Shown here one piece after another: positions 36,273 to 45,856 of a DNA stretch of 64,000 nt. The DNA comes from Brevundimonas sp. ASV9 (GTDB lineage Bacteria > Pseudomonadota > Alphaproteobacteria > Caulobacterales > Caulobacteraceae). Made by a program: the position numbers and the translations under genes. Position 1 is the stretch's first letter. Each line of letters starts with the position of its first letter. The stretch lies in assembly GCF_016429195.1 (NCBI RefSeq), contig NZ_JAELUF010000005.1, positions 1 to 64,000 of the forward strand, read 5' to 3'. The notes under the pieces are model-generated. The model ran no database searches. It saw only the letters and a list, made by a program, of their open reading frames with translations, and had not been told where the DNA came from.

Positions 36273-39205
36273 AGAAACCGACCCGACAAGTTGACGTCTC
36301 CTCCAAGGTTTCCCAAGCCGCCCCTGGCAAGGCCGCCGCAAGGAACGCCTTTGCAATAATCCACACGTGGCCTGATCTGAAGAACGCCGAATACGAGGTG
36401 CTCCAGCGGATTCTCAGCGCCGCAGAAAATATCGGCGCGGATGCAGTGGTCATTGATGACAACGGCAAGGTTCTTTGGGCCGGTCCGGCCTCTCCCGCCA
36501 TTTCCGGCGAGCCGCTGGACGTGGATCTCGTCGAATTCGTTCTGTCTCTGCACTTTCTGTCGCCGCGCGTTATCGATAAATATTCCTACTATGCTCTATG
36601 GCAACCCATTGAATTTTATCATGATTTTGGCTATCAGGACAGTATAGACAAGCTCGCGACCCACCTGGATGTCATATCCTGCGCGTCAGATATCGCGGAC
36701 GCCCATGCGCTGAACATTTTTTCCGCGTTGGGCCGGCAGCCGCCGCTGCCGCTGCCTCAGATGTATCACACCCTGCCGGAGCCCTTCCTGGAGCCCCGGA
36801 TCAATGAGAAGTCTCGCCTTTTCTACATCGGCATAAATTGGGAGCGGCTGGGTCGCCCCAAGGGCCGATTCCATGACGTGCTGAACGCTCTGGATGGCAA
36901 GGACCTGCTGGACATCTACGGTCCGGAAAAACTGCACGGGGTCGCGCCCTGGGATGGTTTCGAGAGCTATCGGGGCGAACTTCCGTTTGACGGCGTGAGC
37001 GTAAAGGACGCTATCAACCGGGCCGGCATCTGCCTCGCGCTCTCCTCGTTGCCGCACAAGAATGCCGGCATCATGAGCAATCGACTGTTCGAGGGACTGG
37101 CCGGCGGCGCCGCCGTGATCGCCACGCCCAATCCGCTGATCGACAAGCTGTTCAAGGATGTCGTCTATCTGGTCGACGATACGCGCGGCGAGGAAATCCT
37201 CGGCCAGCAGGTTCTGCAGGCTCTGAACCGGATCCGCGACCGGCCCGAAGAGGCGCGCGAGCGGGTGTTGCTGGGCCAGAAGATCCTGCGCGAAAAATGC
37301 TCGCTTGAGGGCAGTCTGAGCGCCTTGCTTGCGGAGACCCGAGGTCGTGAAGACCATTTCCGATCGGTGTTTCTAGCCGACGCCAGCGTTACGGTCGTCC
37401 TCGACGCCCGCAAGGCGTCCATCGAGGACGTTCGCGAGCGGCTGGGCGACCTGGCGCGCCAGGTGCGCAGCGCAATCAATCTGCACATCGTCTGCGACCG
37501 GCGGTTCGCCAGGCGCCATGAGGCCGAACTGACCGTCGCTTCCGGGGCCGTGAAGTTCGTGACGCTGCACACCGGTCAATTCAGCGCAGACAGCGACCGC
37601 TTCGATGGAGTGCCGACACGCAATGATCGGATGGGGCCTCTGCTGAAACCGATTCTGGCGGATCCGACCACGCCCCTGATCGCCTTCCTTGATGTGCGCG
37701 ACAGTCTGTTCTCGGATCACTTCGCCAGTCTGGCCAAGACTTTGGCGGATCAGCCGGAAGCGATGTTCGCCTGTTCTGGCATGATCAGTCGCTCTCGCGA
37801 TCTCGGTGGTGGACAAGCGCGGCGGTTCGAGAATGCGCGGTTCACCGATATTCCCTCTCTGCTTCTGGTGACGGGCGATAACCAGTCGGGCCGGTTCCTG
37901 TACCGCACCGCCCTTACCCGGACGGTTCCAGAACATCTGTTGACGTTGCTGGACGGTGAAACGCACAACTATTTCCGTCTGGCCGCAATGGTTTCAGGCC
38001 CGCTCGCCCAGAGCAGTTACACAAGCTATGTCTACGAAGAGAATATCGTTGTCTCGATGGAAGGCGAGGAGCCTGTCGCGCAGCAGCGGCAGTATATCCG
38101 CGACGCCTTCGCCCGGGATCCGCGCTGGATCACGATGTTGAGCACGCATCGGGACATCCCCAGAATTGCCTATTCGACCGGCCCGGCCACGCCGATCCGT
38201 TGGACGGACTATTCGGCGCCCTTTGAAATCACACACCAGATTCCTGTTGGCCAGCGTCTGTCGGCTGCGGCCGGCGGAGCGGCGCTGACTTATCTGATCA
38301 ACGGCTTCTCCCCCCCCGAAACCGAACACAGTTGGCTGGCTGGCGAACGGGGGGTGATCACATTCTCCATCGGGGCCAGCGCCAAGGCCGCGTTCGAGGA
38401 TCACGAACTCGTCTTGCGGGTCCGTGGGCGCCGGTCCGTCCAGACCGGCCGTGAGCAGCACTGCCATGTCGCGATCAACGGCAAGTTCGTCGCTTACCTG
38501 CGCGTCCCCGAGCACGACAGCGACATCCATATCCCGATCCCGCCGATGATCTTGAAGGGCGCGCGCAACGTGCAGATGGAAATCGTGCCGGACCACTCCG
38601 AGCCCGTTCTGGATGAAAATGGAACGATCGTCGATCCGCGGCGTCTGAGCATCATGGTGCGCGACATGAGACTGATCGCACGAGCATCCGCGCTGCCGAC
38701 CCTCAGTGTCGGAGAGATTTATAAGACGATTGAGGGCGAAAGGGGTTCTGAAGCCCTAATCGAAGGCTTTCACCTGCCTGAGCCCAATCTGACGTGGGTT
38801 GCAGGCGCCCGAGGCGCGCTGCGATTCATACTCCATAGTCAGCCCGTTCGGCCGCGCCTAGTCCTGCGGCTGAGCGGGCGCAACTCGGCGGGCGGCATGC
38901 CTCAAAAGGTGACTGTCAAGGTCGGTGGCCGGCAGCAAGCCGTCTTTACTGTCAGGGAAGGTATGGCCGACTACGCAGTCGATCTGGCCCCTGAGGCGGT
39001 CGCGGGTCCGAGCTTGTGGGTGGAGATCGAAGTCAGTCACGCCGAGGCGGTTTTCGATCAAGGCCATAATGTAATTGACGGGCGTCTGCTTGGCGTGGCG
39101 ATTGGTGGCGTAGGCGTCCTGGAGGGTGGCGAGGGTTGGCATCCCGCGTCTCTAAACATGGAAGCCCGGGACGATACGGCACTGGAAGATGGGAGCGAGG
39201 CATGA
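36269..39205 (+). CDS. Multidomain glycosyltransferase: GT-B module, GT-A-like module and two tandem beta domains
   Basis: 978 residues from GTG 36269 overlapping the previous stop; the frame is open back to 35978 but inside that gene. Residues about 30-360 look like a GT-B (CgeB/GT1-type) enzyme ending in the donor-site pattern GIMSNRLFEGLAGGAAVIAT (267-286). Residues about 370-620 look like a GT-A fold (TVVLDARKASIEDVRERL, LIAFLDVRDSLFSDHF). Then two related units follow: GFSPPETEHSWLAGERGVITF (split; about 677) and GFHLPEPNLTWVAGARGALRF (about 831), each with an NG/VG-rich beta sandwich of about 130 residues, perhaps for glycan binding. Confidence 0.72.
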   Translation: MKKPTRQVDVSSKVSQAAPGKAAARNAFAIIHTWPDLKNAEYEVLQRILSAAENIGADAVVIDDNGKVLWAGPASPAISGEPLDVDLVEFVLSLHFLSPRVIDKYSYYALWQPIEFYHDFGYQDSIDKLATHLDVISCASDIADAHALNIFSALGRQPPLPLPQMYHTLPEPFLEPRINEKSRLFYIGINWERLGRPKGRFHDVLNALDGKDLLDIYGPEKLHGVAPWDGFESYRGELPFDGVSVKDAINRAGICLALSSLPHKNAGIMSNRLFEGLAGGAAVIATPNPLIDKLFKDVVYLVDDTRGEEILGQQVLQALNRIRDRPEEARERVLLGQKILREKCSLEGSLSALLAETRGREDHFRSVFLADASVTVVLDARKASIEDVRERLGDLARQVRSAINLHIVCDRRFARRHEAELTVASGAVKFVTLHTGQFSADSDRFDGVPTRNDRMGPLLKPILADPTTPLIAFLDVRDSLFSDHFASLAKTLADQPEAMFACSGMISRSRDLGGGQARRFENARFTDIPSLLLVTGDNQSGRFLYRTALTRTVPEHLLTLLDGETHNYFRLAAMVSGPLAQSSYTSYVYEENIVVSMEGEEPVAQQRQYIRDAFARDPRWITMLSTHRDIPRIAYSTGPATPIRWTDYSAPFEITHQIPVGQRLSAAAGGAALTYLINGFSPPETEHSWLAGERGVITFSIGASAKAAFEDHELVLRVRGRRSVQTGREQHCHVAINGKFVAYLRVPEHDSDIHIPIPPMILKGARNVQMEIVPDHSEPVLDENGTIVDPRRLSIMVRDMRLIARASALPTLSVGEIYKTIEGERGSEALIEGFHLPEPNLTWVAGARGALRFILHSQPVRPRLVLRLSGRNSAGGMPQKVTVKVGGRQQAVFTVREGMADYAVDLAPEAVAGPSLWVEIEVSHAEAVFDQGHNVIDGRLLGVAIGGVGVLEGGEGWHPASLNMEARDDTALEDGSEA

Positions 39206-40113
39206 TCGTTATCACTGGGGCTAGCGGCGTGCTGGGACGCGCGCTCGCCAGTCATCTGGAGGCGACTGGCGAAGAGGTAGTCTCCCTGTCCAGCGCGGAT
39301 GTAAATCTGTGCGACGGCGCGGCGACGACCGCTCGTCTGAAGGCGCTTGCTCCGCGGATAATTTTTCACGTGGCTGGTCGCGTACACGGGCTGGGCGGTA
39401 ACAGCAAATATCCCGCCGAGATGTATTTCGATAACATCCGCATCAATAGCAATGTCGTGCATGGAGCGCACGAGTCGGGTGCCCGGAAGATTGTGGCTGT
39501 CAGCACCATCGCCATCTATTCGTCCGACGCGCCGCGTCCGGTTAGCGAGGATTCGATCTGGGAGGGGCGTCCCCACGCCTCCGAGGCCGCCTATGCCCAG
39601 GCCAAGCGCTCGATGCTGGCCCAGCTCGAGGCCTATCAGGCCCAGTACGGCCTGGCCTACGCCTATCCAATCATGACCAACATCTATGGACCGCACGACC
39701 GGTTCGACCCGCAGTATGGCCATGTTGTGCCCTCGCTCGTCGCGAAATTCCACGCCGCCGCCCGCGACGGAGGGACTGTCGGCGTATGGGGCACCGGGGC
39801 GGCGGAACGTGACTTTATCTATTCAGAAGACGCGGCGGTCGCTTTGGCGATGATCGGTGAGAAGCATGACGGGCCAATAAATGTCGCGACCGGAGGAACG
39901 GTCCGCATCCGCGAAGTAGTCGAAACCCTTCAAGCGATTAGCGGCGTGGACGCTGTGAAGTGGGACCCGACGAAGCCGGACGGCCAGATGCTGCGAAACT
40001 ACGATGTCTCCCGGCTTCAGGCTCTCGGCTTCGAACCGAAGGTATCGCTGCAAGACGGTCTGAAGCGCACATACGATTGGTATTCCGACGCCTACCCTAA
40101 CGTCCGGGTGTAG
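39202..40113 (+). CDS. Fcl-like NAD(P)-dependent epimerase/reductase lacking the epimerisation Cys
   Basis: 303 residues from ATG 39202, overlapping the previous stop. The sequence follows GDP-L-fucose synthase block by block: MIVITGASGVLGRAL, VAGRVHGLGGNSKYPAEMYFDN (split), AHESGARKIVAVSTIAIY, YAQAKRSM (Tyr/Lys), TNIYGPHDRFDPQYGHVVPSL, GTGAAERDFIYSEDAA. In Fcl the acid/base pair for epimerisation is Cys109 and His179. Here the Cys position in SS-C-IY reads A, while the His is kept. So it may only reduce, or act on a different nucleotide sugar, such as a CDP-dideoxy sugar from rfbFGH. Confidence 0.83.
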   Translation: MIVITGASGVLGRALASHLEATGEEVVSLSSADVNLCDGAATTARLKALAPRIIFHVAGRVHGLGGNSKYPAEMYFDNIRINSNVVHGAHESGARKIVAVSTIAIYSSDAPRPVSEDSIWEGRPHASEAAYAQAKRSMLAQLEAYQAQYGLAYAYPIMTNIYGPHDRFDPQYGHVVPSLVAKFHAAARDGGTVGVWGTGAAERDFIYSEDAAVALAMIGEKHDGPINVATGGTVRIREVVETLQAISGVDAVKWDPTKPDGQMLRNYDVSRLQALGFEPKVSLQDGLKRTYDWYSDAYPNVRV

Positions 40114-40120
40114 GTTAGTT

Positions 40121-41983
40121 ATGCCACGTAGTCCGTTCCGGTCGCTGACGCCGACCGGAATGCCTCGCAGTTGGGATGCCTTTATGAAACAGCAGCGACG
40201 CGTGACTCGAGCCTTGCTGCGACGACTTAACCCACCGGCGGCGTCGATTGGAGATGGCGGCGCGACCAAATCGCTTGCGGACCTGCGCTCTTTGGCTGAT
40301 CAGGCAAGATCGCGGCGCGACTACAATGCGGACGCCTTCTATCGTCGCCTGGTGTGCGGCCTCGAGTCGGACCGGGCCGCGAACTGGACCCAGTATGGTC
40401 ATGCGCTCAAAGAAATCGGATTCCACGAGCGGGCCGCTGAGGCCTACCGCAAAGCGATTGATCTGGGGGGCGCAAAGGCTGAGTTGGAGCTGCAACTGGC
40501 TCACGTCGCGAAGTTCCAAGGCGACCTTCAAGGTGCAGATGCCGCTTTCATGCGGGTCTTAGACCTGGGTTATTCAGATGCAGAAAACATCGCCTTCGAA
40601 CGCAAGCTGCTGCGACAAGTCGGTGGTGTTGACCGGCCGGTATCGTCCGACGCTGCGCCCGCCTTGCGTGTCTTTCTGTCCGTCCCGGGCGGCGCAGTCA
40701 GCGAGGCAACTCGCGCCAGTCTCGCTACGGGATTGGGGCATGGAGATTATTCATATGCATTCGCCATGCGGGGCTTCGTGGATGCGCTCGTGGCTCTCGA
40801 GATTGACCACGAAATCATTCAGCACCCGGAATATATCGCCGACATACGAACACGTTCCGACGCTCGCCATAACATCCATCTGAGCTTCTATCCGCCTGAG
40901 CGGATGCGGCTTTTGAAGGGCGCTTACAATATCAACTGCTTTGCATGGGAGTTTGATCGACTGCGCAGCGACGCAGAGGACCTGTCCGCCCACCCTTTCG
41001 CATCCCAGGCCCGCATGCTGGATCTCGCCGACGAGATTTGGATGCCTTCCGCACACGGTGTCGACGCGGTTCGACCTGACATCAAAGTTCCCCTCTATGA
41101 GGTCCCGGCTCCCGTCCTGCATAACATCGTGCAGACGCCCCGGGACCGCCGAAACGACGTGCGGGAACGGCAGAAAATCTTGCGCCGGTTAAGCCAAGTC
41201 GCGTGGCGCCCCTTGGCAATCCTGCCGCGCATTCAGCCACATATGAACTTTGGCTCTCGGGCCCGCGAACTTCGTCTCCCAGCGCTGCTCGATACCTATT
41301 ATCAAGGTGAGACGCCGACGATTTTCGTCAGTGTCTTCAACGCGCATGATTATCGCAAACAGATCGGTCCGATGCTGCGGGGGTTTGTCGAATTCACACG
41401 CACGTGTCCAAACGCCATTCTTCTGTGCAAGGTCACCACGGTTGATCGCGGCTCGGAGATTAACGATGTCGTTTTCCGTGAGCAACTTCTCGAGCTTGAC
41501 CGTCTCACGCCGCCCTTGATCAGCGAAAAAATATGGCTGACTCGGGATGTGTTGACGCGAGAGGAAATGGTGGCTTTGTACGATGTCGCCGACCACTACA
41601 TCTGCACATCCCACGCCGAAGGCCAGAATTTGCCGCTGATTGAGGCCATGGGTCGGGGCGTGGTTCCGGTCTCGACCGATGGTACCGCAATGGACGCCTA
41701 CATCGACGCAGAAACCGCGATAACCATCGGATCAGAGAAGCGCGCATTCGGCAGGCGGCTGACCGCAAGATACGGCCTCTACGGAATCCAGACCCATTTC
41801 ACGACGCCAGACTTGGTCCGTGCTGCCTTGATCCATGCGGTGGATCTTTCTGACCCCGACTACGCGGCGCTTTCGAAAGGGGCGTTGACGCGGGTGAAGG
41901 CGCTCTATGGGCTGGACAGGTTTGCAGCGACGTTCCGTAGTCTGACTGAGCGCCTCGGTATTGCGGAGGAGATTGGACAATGA
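40121..41983 (+). CDS. TPR-GT4 fusion glycosyltransferase
   Basis: 620 residues. Residues 45-165 hold at least two TPR-like units (ANWTQYGHALKEIGFHERAAEAYRKAIDLG split; ADAAFMRVLDLG). The rest is a GT-B fold: INCFAWEFDRL, DEIWMPSAHGVDAV, a C-terminal donor domain with TPTIFVSVFN, and the GT4 nucleotide-sugar site CTSHAEGQNLPLIEAMGRGVVPV (split; about residue 494). A retaining transfer from a nucleotide sugar in the cytoplasm is likely; neither donor nor acceptor can be named. It lies 7 bp after the Fcl-like gene and overlaps the next gene by 4 bp. Confidence 0.85.
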   Translation: MPRSPFRSLTPTGMPRSWDAFMKQQRRVTRALLRRLNPPAASIGDGGATKSLADLRSLADQARSRRDYNADAFYRRLVCGLESDRAANWTQYGHALKEIGFHERAAEAYRKAIDLGGAKAELELQLAHVAKFQGDLQGADAAFMRVLDLGYSDAENIAFERKLLRQVGGVDRPVSSDAAPALRVFLSVPGGAVSEATRASLATGLGHGDYSYAFAMRGFVDALVALEIDHEIIQHPEYIADIRTRSDARHNIHLSFYPPERMRLLKGAYNINCFAWEFDRLRSDAEDLSAHPFASQARMLDLADEIWMPSAHGVDAVRPDIKVPLYEVPAPVLHNIVQTPRDRRNDVRERQKILRRLSQVAWRPLAILPRIQPHMNFGSRARELRLPALLDTYYQGETPTIFVSVFNAHDYRKQIGPMLRGFVEFTRTCPNAILLCKVTTVDRGSEINDVVFREQLLELDRLTPPLISEKIWLTRDVLTREEMVALYDVADHYICTSHAEGQNLPLIEAMGRGVVPVSTDGTAMDAYIDAETAITIGSEKRAFGRRLTARYGLYGIQTHFTTPDLVRAALIHAVDLSDPDYAALSKGALTRVKALYGLDRFAATFRSLTERLGIAEEIGQ

Positions 41984-43098
41984 CGAAAGCCTTTCTCGAG
42001 ATCGGCGGGTTGTTCGAAGACAACTGGACCGGCATCGGTACGGTAATCGCTTCCATTGCAGCACGCGCCCTTGAAGACGCTTCAATTGAGTGGAGCTTTT
42101 GTTACGAGACGCTGCGGATACCAAGCGACCGTGTGCGAGAACTGCTGGAGCAGCGCTCGGGTCTGGGAAGCATCGCTCTGCTCGCCAGCCGCGTCTGGGA
42201 AAGCGCTGAAATCTCGCCGGACGAAGCCGCGCAAGCTATTGGGATCTATCCCAACATCAAACCCATGCACCGTTTCTTCGGCCATGAGGCGTCCATCGTT
42301 TATGACCTCAGCCCCATTCTTACGCCCGAATTCCACAGTGCGGCCAATATTGGCCACTTCGCAAACCGTATTCGGGGCGACATGGAGTCGTCGGATCACG
42401 TCTTCTGCATCTCCCAGGCGACACTGTCGGACGTTAAGGCCTATTTTCAGCTTCCTGATGATAAAGTCTCGATCATCGAGATGGGGGTGGCCTTCGATCC
42501 GGCTGATCTTTCCGCCGGTCTGACGGGACTTTGGGGAGGAACGGCCGAGCCTTACGTCGCAATCGTGGGCACGCTTGAGCCACGCAAGAACGGCGCATTG
42601 ATGTTCGAATATCTCGCGCAAAACCCCAGTTTCGCCTCACGTTACCGCATTGTGTTCATCGGCCGAGACGGCTGGCTGGAAGAGAAGGAAAGGCTTCTCG
42701 AACTGCTCGGCCGCAGCGGGGTCGATCCAGCACGGGTCACGTTCACCGGCTATGTGAGCGATGCGGAAAAGCTGACGCTAATGCTGAACAGCGCGTTTTG
42801 CGTCTACCCGTCAAGATTCGAAGGTTATGGACTTCCGGTCCTCGAAGCCGCTGCGCTTGGCAAGGTGACGGTCTGCTCCAATAGTTCCAGCCTACCGGAG
42901 GTGGCGCCGAAGGCGTCGATTTTCTTCGATCCCCTCGACGTATTCGAGTTTGCCCAGGCGATACGGATCGCAGAGTTGCGCGCCGCTCAGACGCGGTCCT
43001 CGCAGCAAGCTCTGGAAGAAATCATCCGGCGCCTAGAGCCGCTGAGCTGGGATCGCGCGTACAGGCCGATAGCCGACTGGGTAAGGACGCGAGCATGA
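41980..43098 (+). CDS. GT4-family glycosyltransferase
   Basis: 372 residues. Compact GT-B enzyme: YDLSPILTPEFH, SDHVFCISQATLSDVKAYF, VAIVGTLEPRKNG, then GYVSDAEKLTLML and the donor-site CVYPSRFEGYGLPVLEAAALGK (split), with the E-x7-E arrangement of GT4. Related to mannosyltransferases of O-antigen loci by this layout. ATG overlaps the previous stop (ATGA) and its own stop overlaps the next ATG, so it is tightly coupled in the operon. Confidence 0.9.
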   Translation: MTKAFLEIGGLFEDNWTGIGTVIASIAARALEDASIEWSFCYETLRIPSDRVRELLEQRSGLGSIALLASRVWESAEISPDEAAQAIGIYPNIKPMHRFFGHEASIVYDLSPILTPEFHSAANIGHFANRIRGDMESSDHVFCISQATLSDVKAYFQLPDDKVSIIEMGVAFDPADLSAGLTGLWGGTAEPYVAIVGTLEPRKNGALMFEYLAQNPSFASRYRIVFIGRDGWLEEKERLLELLGRSGVDPARVTFTGYVSDAEKLTLMLNSAFCVYPSRFEGYGLPVLEAAALGKVTVCSNSSSLPEVAPKASIFFDPLDVFEFAQAIRIAELRAAQTRSSQQALEEIIRRLEPLSWDRAYRPIADWVRTRA

Positions 43099-43751
43099 TC
43101 CAGGATACCCAGACCTATGCGCCGGTCGCCCTGTTTGAGGTTTTGTCCCAGACCGATCGGCTAATCGGCATTGCAGCGCCCCGCGCGGGCGTGAAACCGG
43201 CGGCTCTCCAGCTTGAGGCGGGCTCCAATCTCGTCAGTGTGGTTCGAGCCAGTCGGTTCTCGCCGGACGCGAGCGCCCGCGGATTGCGCTTCGGCTGGTG
43301 CGGCTTCGAGTTGCCCGGGCTTGCTATCGCTCTTGCAATCGGATCCGACGTCACCGTGCGATGTCAGGCGACGCGGGAGGTTCTGTCAGTCCTGCAACTC
43401 GGGCCGGATGTCTTCGACGCGGCGGCGAAACGAACCACTTTGCTTGATGTCGCCGCCGTGATGAACCTCGGAGCAGCAGGCGAGCGCGCTGATGTAGAAC
43501 AGATCCTGCCCTTTGCGATCGATCACAAGACTCGACTTGGCTTCCACTCCTTCATCGAGGCTACGTATCAGATGACGCTCGGACGCCTGCCGACCGACGC
43601 AGAGCGTAAGAAGGTGGAGCCCAAGGTAGCTTCTGATATGGGAGTAGAAAAACTGTTGCGTAGGCTGTCAGACGGATCCAAGGGAGGCGTCGTTCGGCTC
43701 CCAGGGCCGTTTCACTCTGCCTTCCGTTACGACCGCGGACTTCTCCGCTAA
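43095..43751 (+). CDS. Hypothetical protein with DUF4214-like C-terminus
   Basis: 218 residues. The first 140 residues are beta-rich and unrecognised (ALFEVLSQTDRLIGIAAPRAG; RGLRFGWCGFELPG). The C-terminal 60 residues, FIEATYQMTLGRLPTDAERKK, resemble DUF4214, a short helical unit often attached to surface-glycan enzymes; the same unit opens the next gene. Translationally coupled to the GT4 gene upstream. The N-terminal part may be a glycan-binding domain, which is only an inference from fold type and context. Confidence 0.7.
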   Translation: MIQDTQTYAPVALFEVLSQTDRLIGIAAPRAGVKPAALQLEAGSNLVSVVRASRFSPDASARGLRFGWCGFELPGLAIALAIGSDVTVRCQATREVLSVLQLGPDVFDAAAKRTTLLDVAAVMNLGAAGERADVEQILPFAIDHKTRLGFHSFIEATYQMTLGRLPTDAERKKVEPKVASDMGVEKLLRRLSDGSKGGVVRLPGPFHSAFRYDRGLLR

Positions 43752-43770
43752 AAGCCTCGGAGCCTCCTCG

Positions 43771-44586
43771 ATGTCGTCAACCCGCATTGATTCTTCGGAT
43801 TTGGTAACCGCTCTTTACCAACACCTTCTGGGGCGCGTCCCAGATGGGACGGCGAGTGAAAAGGTTCGTCGTCATGCCGAAGGCGATATTTCAACCAGTG
43901 ATCTCGTACGTGAATTCACAATTTCGGACGAATACCGGAATCGAATTCTGCAGACCGAGCGCTTTACGGCTGATCACAGCCAGTTTGGCGAGTTTGAACT
44001 CTTGCTAAAACGGCTATGCAGCGCCGCGTGCGACTCCCCTACGGTCGTAGATGTCGGCGCTCGGGGGCGCGCCCGATCAAACTCTTACGACTTGATGAAA
44101 CAGTTCGGGTGGCGGGGCGTACTCATTGAGGCCAACCCGCGACTCATTTCAGAAATACAGTTGGAATTCAGTGGATTGGACTTCAGCGTGGTCGAGTGCG
44201 CTGTTTCCGACTACGAAGGAACGGCCGAATTTCATATAGGCATCAATGACGATGTCTCTTCTCTCAGCCGAGAAAGCGCCGGAGCTTGGGGCGACGTCAA
44301 GGACCAGGTCCAGGTGAAGGTGCGTCGTCTCGAACCCATACTTCTCGAACAAGGTGTTCCGTTCGACTTCGGCGTTCTCAGCATCGACCTCGAAGGCGAG
44401 GATGTGAAGGTGTTCAACGATCTGATTGCAGGCGGCCAATACAAGCCTCGTTGGGTAATAATCGAGGCATCGCACGACTTCACCGTAACAGCGCTCGCTC
44501 AACTTCCAGTGATACCGCAAGTCATGCAGGACTACAGGATCGTTGGGCGGACCTTAGCTAATCTGATTCTGGAGCGGCAAGGCTAA
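43771..44586 (+). CDS. FkbM-family methyltransferase with N-terminal DUF4214 unit
   Basis: 271 residues. Residues 10-60 are a DUF4214-like helical unit (VTALYQHLLGRVPDG, EFTISDEYRNRI). Residues 88-265 form the FkbM SAM-dependent methyltransferase: VVDVGARGRARSN for SAM, GVLIEANPRLISEIQ, VVECAVSDYEGTAEFHIG and FGVLSIDLEGEDVKVF. FkbM enzymes O-methylate sugars or polyketides, so methylation of a hydroxyl on the surface glycan is likely. It lies 19 bp after the DUF4214-tailed gene, which suggests a linked role. Confidence 0.88.
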   Translation: MSSTRIDSSDLVTALYQHLLGRVPDGTASEKVRRHAEGDISTSDLVREFTISDEYRNRILQTERFTADHSQFGEFELLLKRLCSAACDSPTVVDVGARGRARSNSYDLMKQFGWRGVLIEANPRLISEIQLEFSGLDFSVVECAVSDYEGTAEFHIGINDDVSSLSRESAGAWGDVKDQVQVKVRRLEPILLEQGVPFDFGVLSIDLEGEDVKVFNDLIAGGQYKPRWVIIEASHDFTVTALAQLPVIPQVMQDYRIVGRTLANLILERQG

Positions 44587-44809
44587 CGACGCGTCGCATC
44601 GACCACCACATTCCATCCAGGCTGCGATGATGGGACCACTTGGAACAGCTGCGACAAGAGGTTGCCCTGTAAGCGGAGCACAACCGTGAAGCATTGGTGC
44701 GCCCCTGACGCCGCGGTACAAAGCTGGTGTGGACGGTGCTGATGTTTAACCTTAGGACATCCTCGGCCTACAACCTGCGTTCAGGCTGGACGCGCTCTTG
44801 GAAGTCGAG

Positions 44810-45856
44810 ATGCCAAATATTATCGAGCGTTCTGGCGCGATGATTCAGCGCGTAGTTCATAAGTTCAGATCGGTTAGAACGACTTACCGACGGCTTATCG
44901 CTTTGCCGGACCGCTTTCGACATGCAGTTCGTCGGCTTGATGCGTTGGAGCGTGAATTCAATCTGCATCGCCAGGAAAGCCGGCTCATCCATCTCGCCAG
45001 TGCGCCTGCAGTTCCGCCATGGGATAATCCAACGGATGATTCCCCTGGCGCTCCGGCGTTTGGTGTCATCACCCGATCCACATTCTGCCGCGAGCAGGAT
45101 TTTGTGCAGCCGTGGTTTCGCTTTTGGACATGGAAGATCCGTTCCGGCTTGCGATATCATCGCAAGCTCTGGGAATTCATGTTCATTTGCCAAGGTCTGT
45201 GGGAGCGAGGGCTTTTGCGCCCCGGTGCCCGCGGCCTTGGCTTCGGGGTGGGCGGAGAGCCGCTGCCTGCTCTGTTCGCCGCTTATGGCTGCGAAATTCT
45301 GGGCACGGATCTCGGAGCAGAAGGCGCGAAGGCCCTAGGTTGGGTCGAATCCGCACAGCATGCTAATGAAAAAGAGACGCTACGGCGCCCGGCCATTTGC
45401 CCGGATGACCTCTTTGACAGGCTCGTCAGTTTCCGAGCCTGTGACATGAACCAAATTCCTCCAGAACTGACCGGTTTCGATTTCTGCTGGTCATCCTGCG
45501 CTTTCGAGCATCTCGGCTCAATCGAAAAGGGCTTGGCGTTTGTTGAAAATTCAGTTGAATGCTTGAAGCCTGGCGGTTGGGCGATCCACACTACTGAATA
45601 CAACCTGTTTTCCAACGAGGACACGGTCGATGACGCGGGGACGGTATTGTTCCGCCGCCGCGACTTTGAAGCTCTGGTTGCTAGATTGGCTTTAAAAGGT
45701 CATGTGATGGCTCCGTTGTCCTTTGAAGCAGGCGACGGCGTAATGGACCATCACATCGACATCGCGCCCTATTCTGAGGAGCCATCGCTCAAGATCGCGC
45801 TGCTTGGCTTCGCTACCACGTCGTTTGGAGTGGTCGTCCAGCGCGGTGCCAGTTGA
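44810..45856 (+). CDS. SAM-dependent methyltransferase (class I)
   Basis: 348 residues from ATG 44810; an in-frame TTG at 44798 would add four residues. An N-terminal helical region (residues 1-60, partly coiled-coil) precedes the methyltransferase: GARGLGFGVGGEPLPALFAA (SAM loop), CEILGTDLGAEG, FDFCWSSCAFEHLGSIEKG, and CLKPGGWAIHTTEYN. The HIDIAPYSEEPSLKI tail is typical of methyltransferases in O-antigen clusters. 223 bp upstream of its start carry no gene, so it may have its own promoter. Substrate unknown. Confidence 0.85.
   Translation: MPNIIERSGAMIQRVVHKFRSVRTTYRRLIALPDRFRHAVRRLDALEREFNLHRQESRLIHLASAPAVPPWDNPTDDSPGAPAFGVITRSTFCREQDFVQPWFRFWTWKIRSGLRYHRKLWEFMFICQGLWERGLLRPGARGLGFGVGGEPLPALFAAYGCEILGTDLGAEGAKALGWVESAQHANEKETLRRPAICPDDLFDRLVSFRACDMNQIPPELTGFDFCWSSCAFEHLGSIEKGLAFVENSVECLKPGGWAIHTTEYNLFSNEDTVDDAGTVLFRRRDFEALVARLALKGHVMAPLSFEAGDGVMDHHIDIAPYSEEPSLKIALLGFATTSFGVVVQRGAS

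Noticed and set aside
38310-38317. Run of eight C in the large glycosyltransferase gene as a phase-variation tract
   Set aside because: Shorter than typical contingency tracts and in a GC-rich gene; not enough to claim switching.
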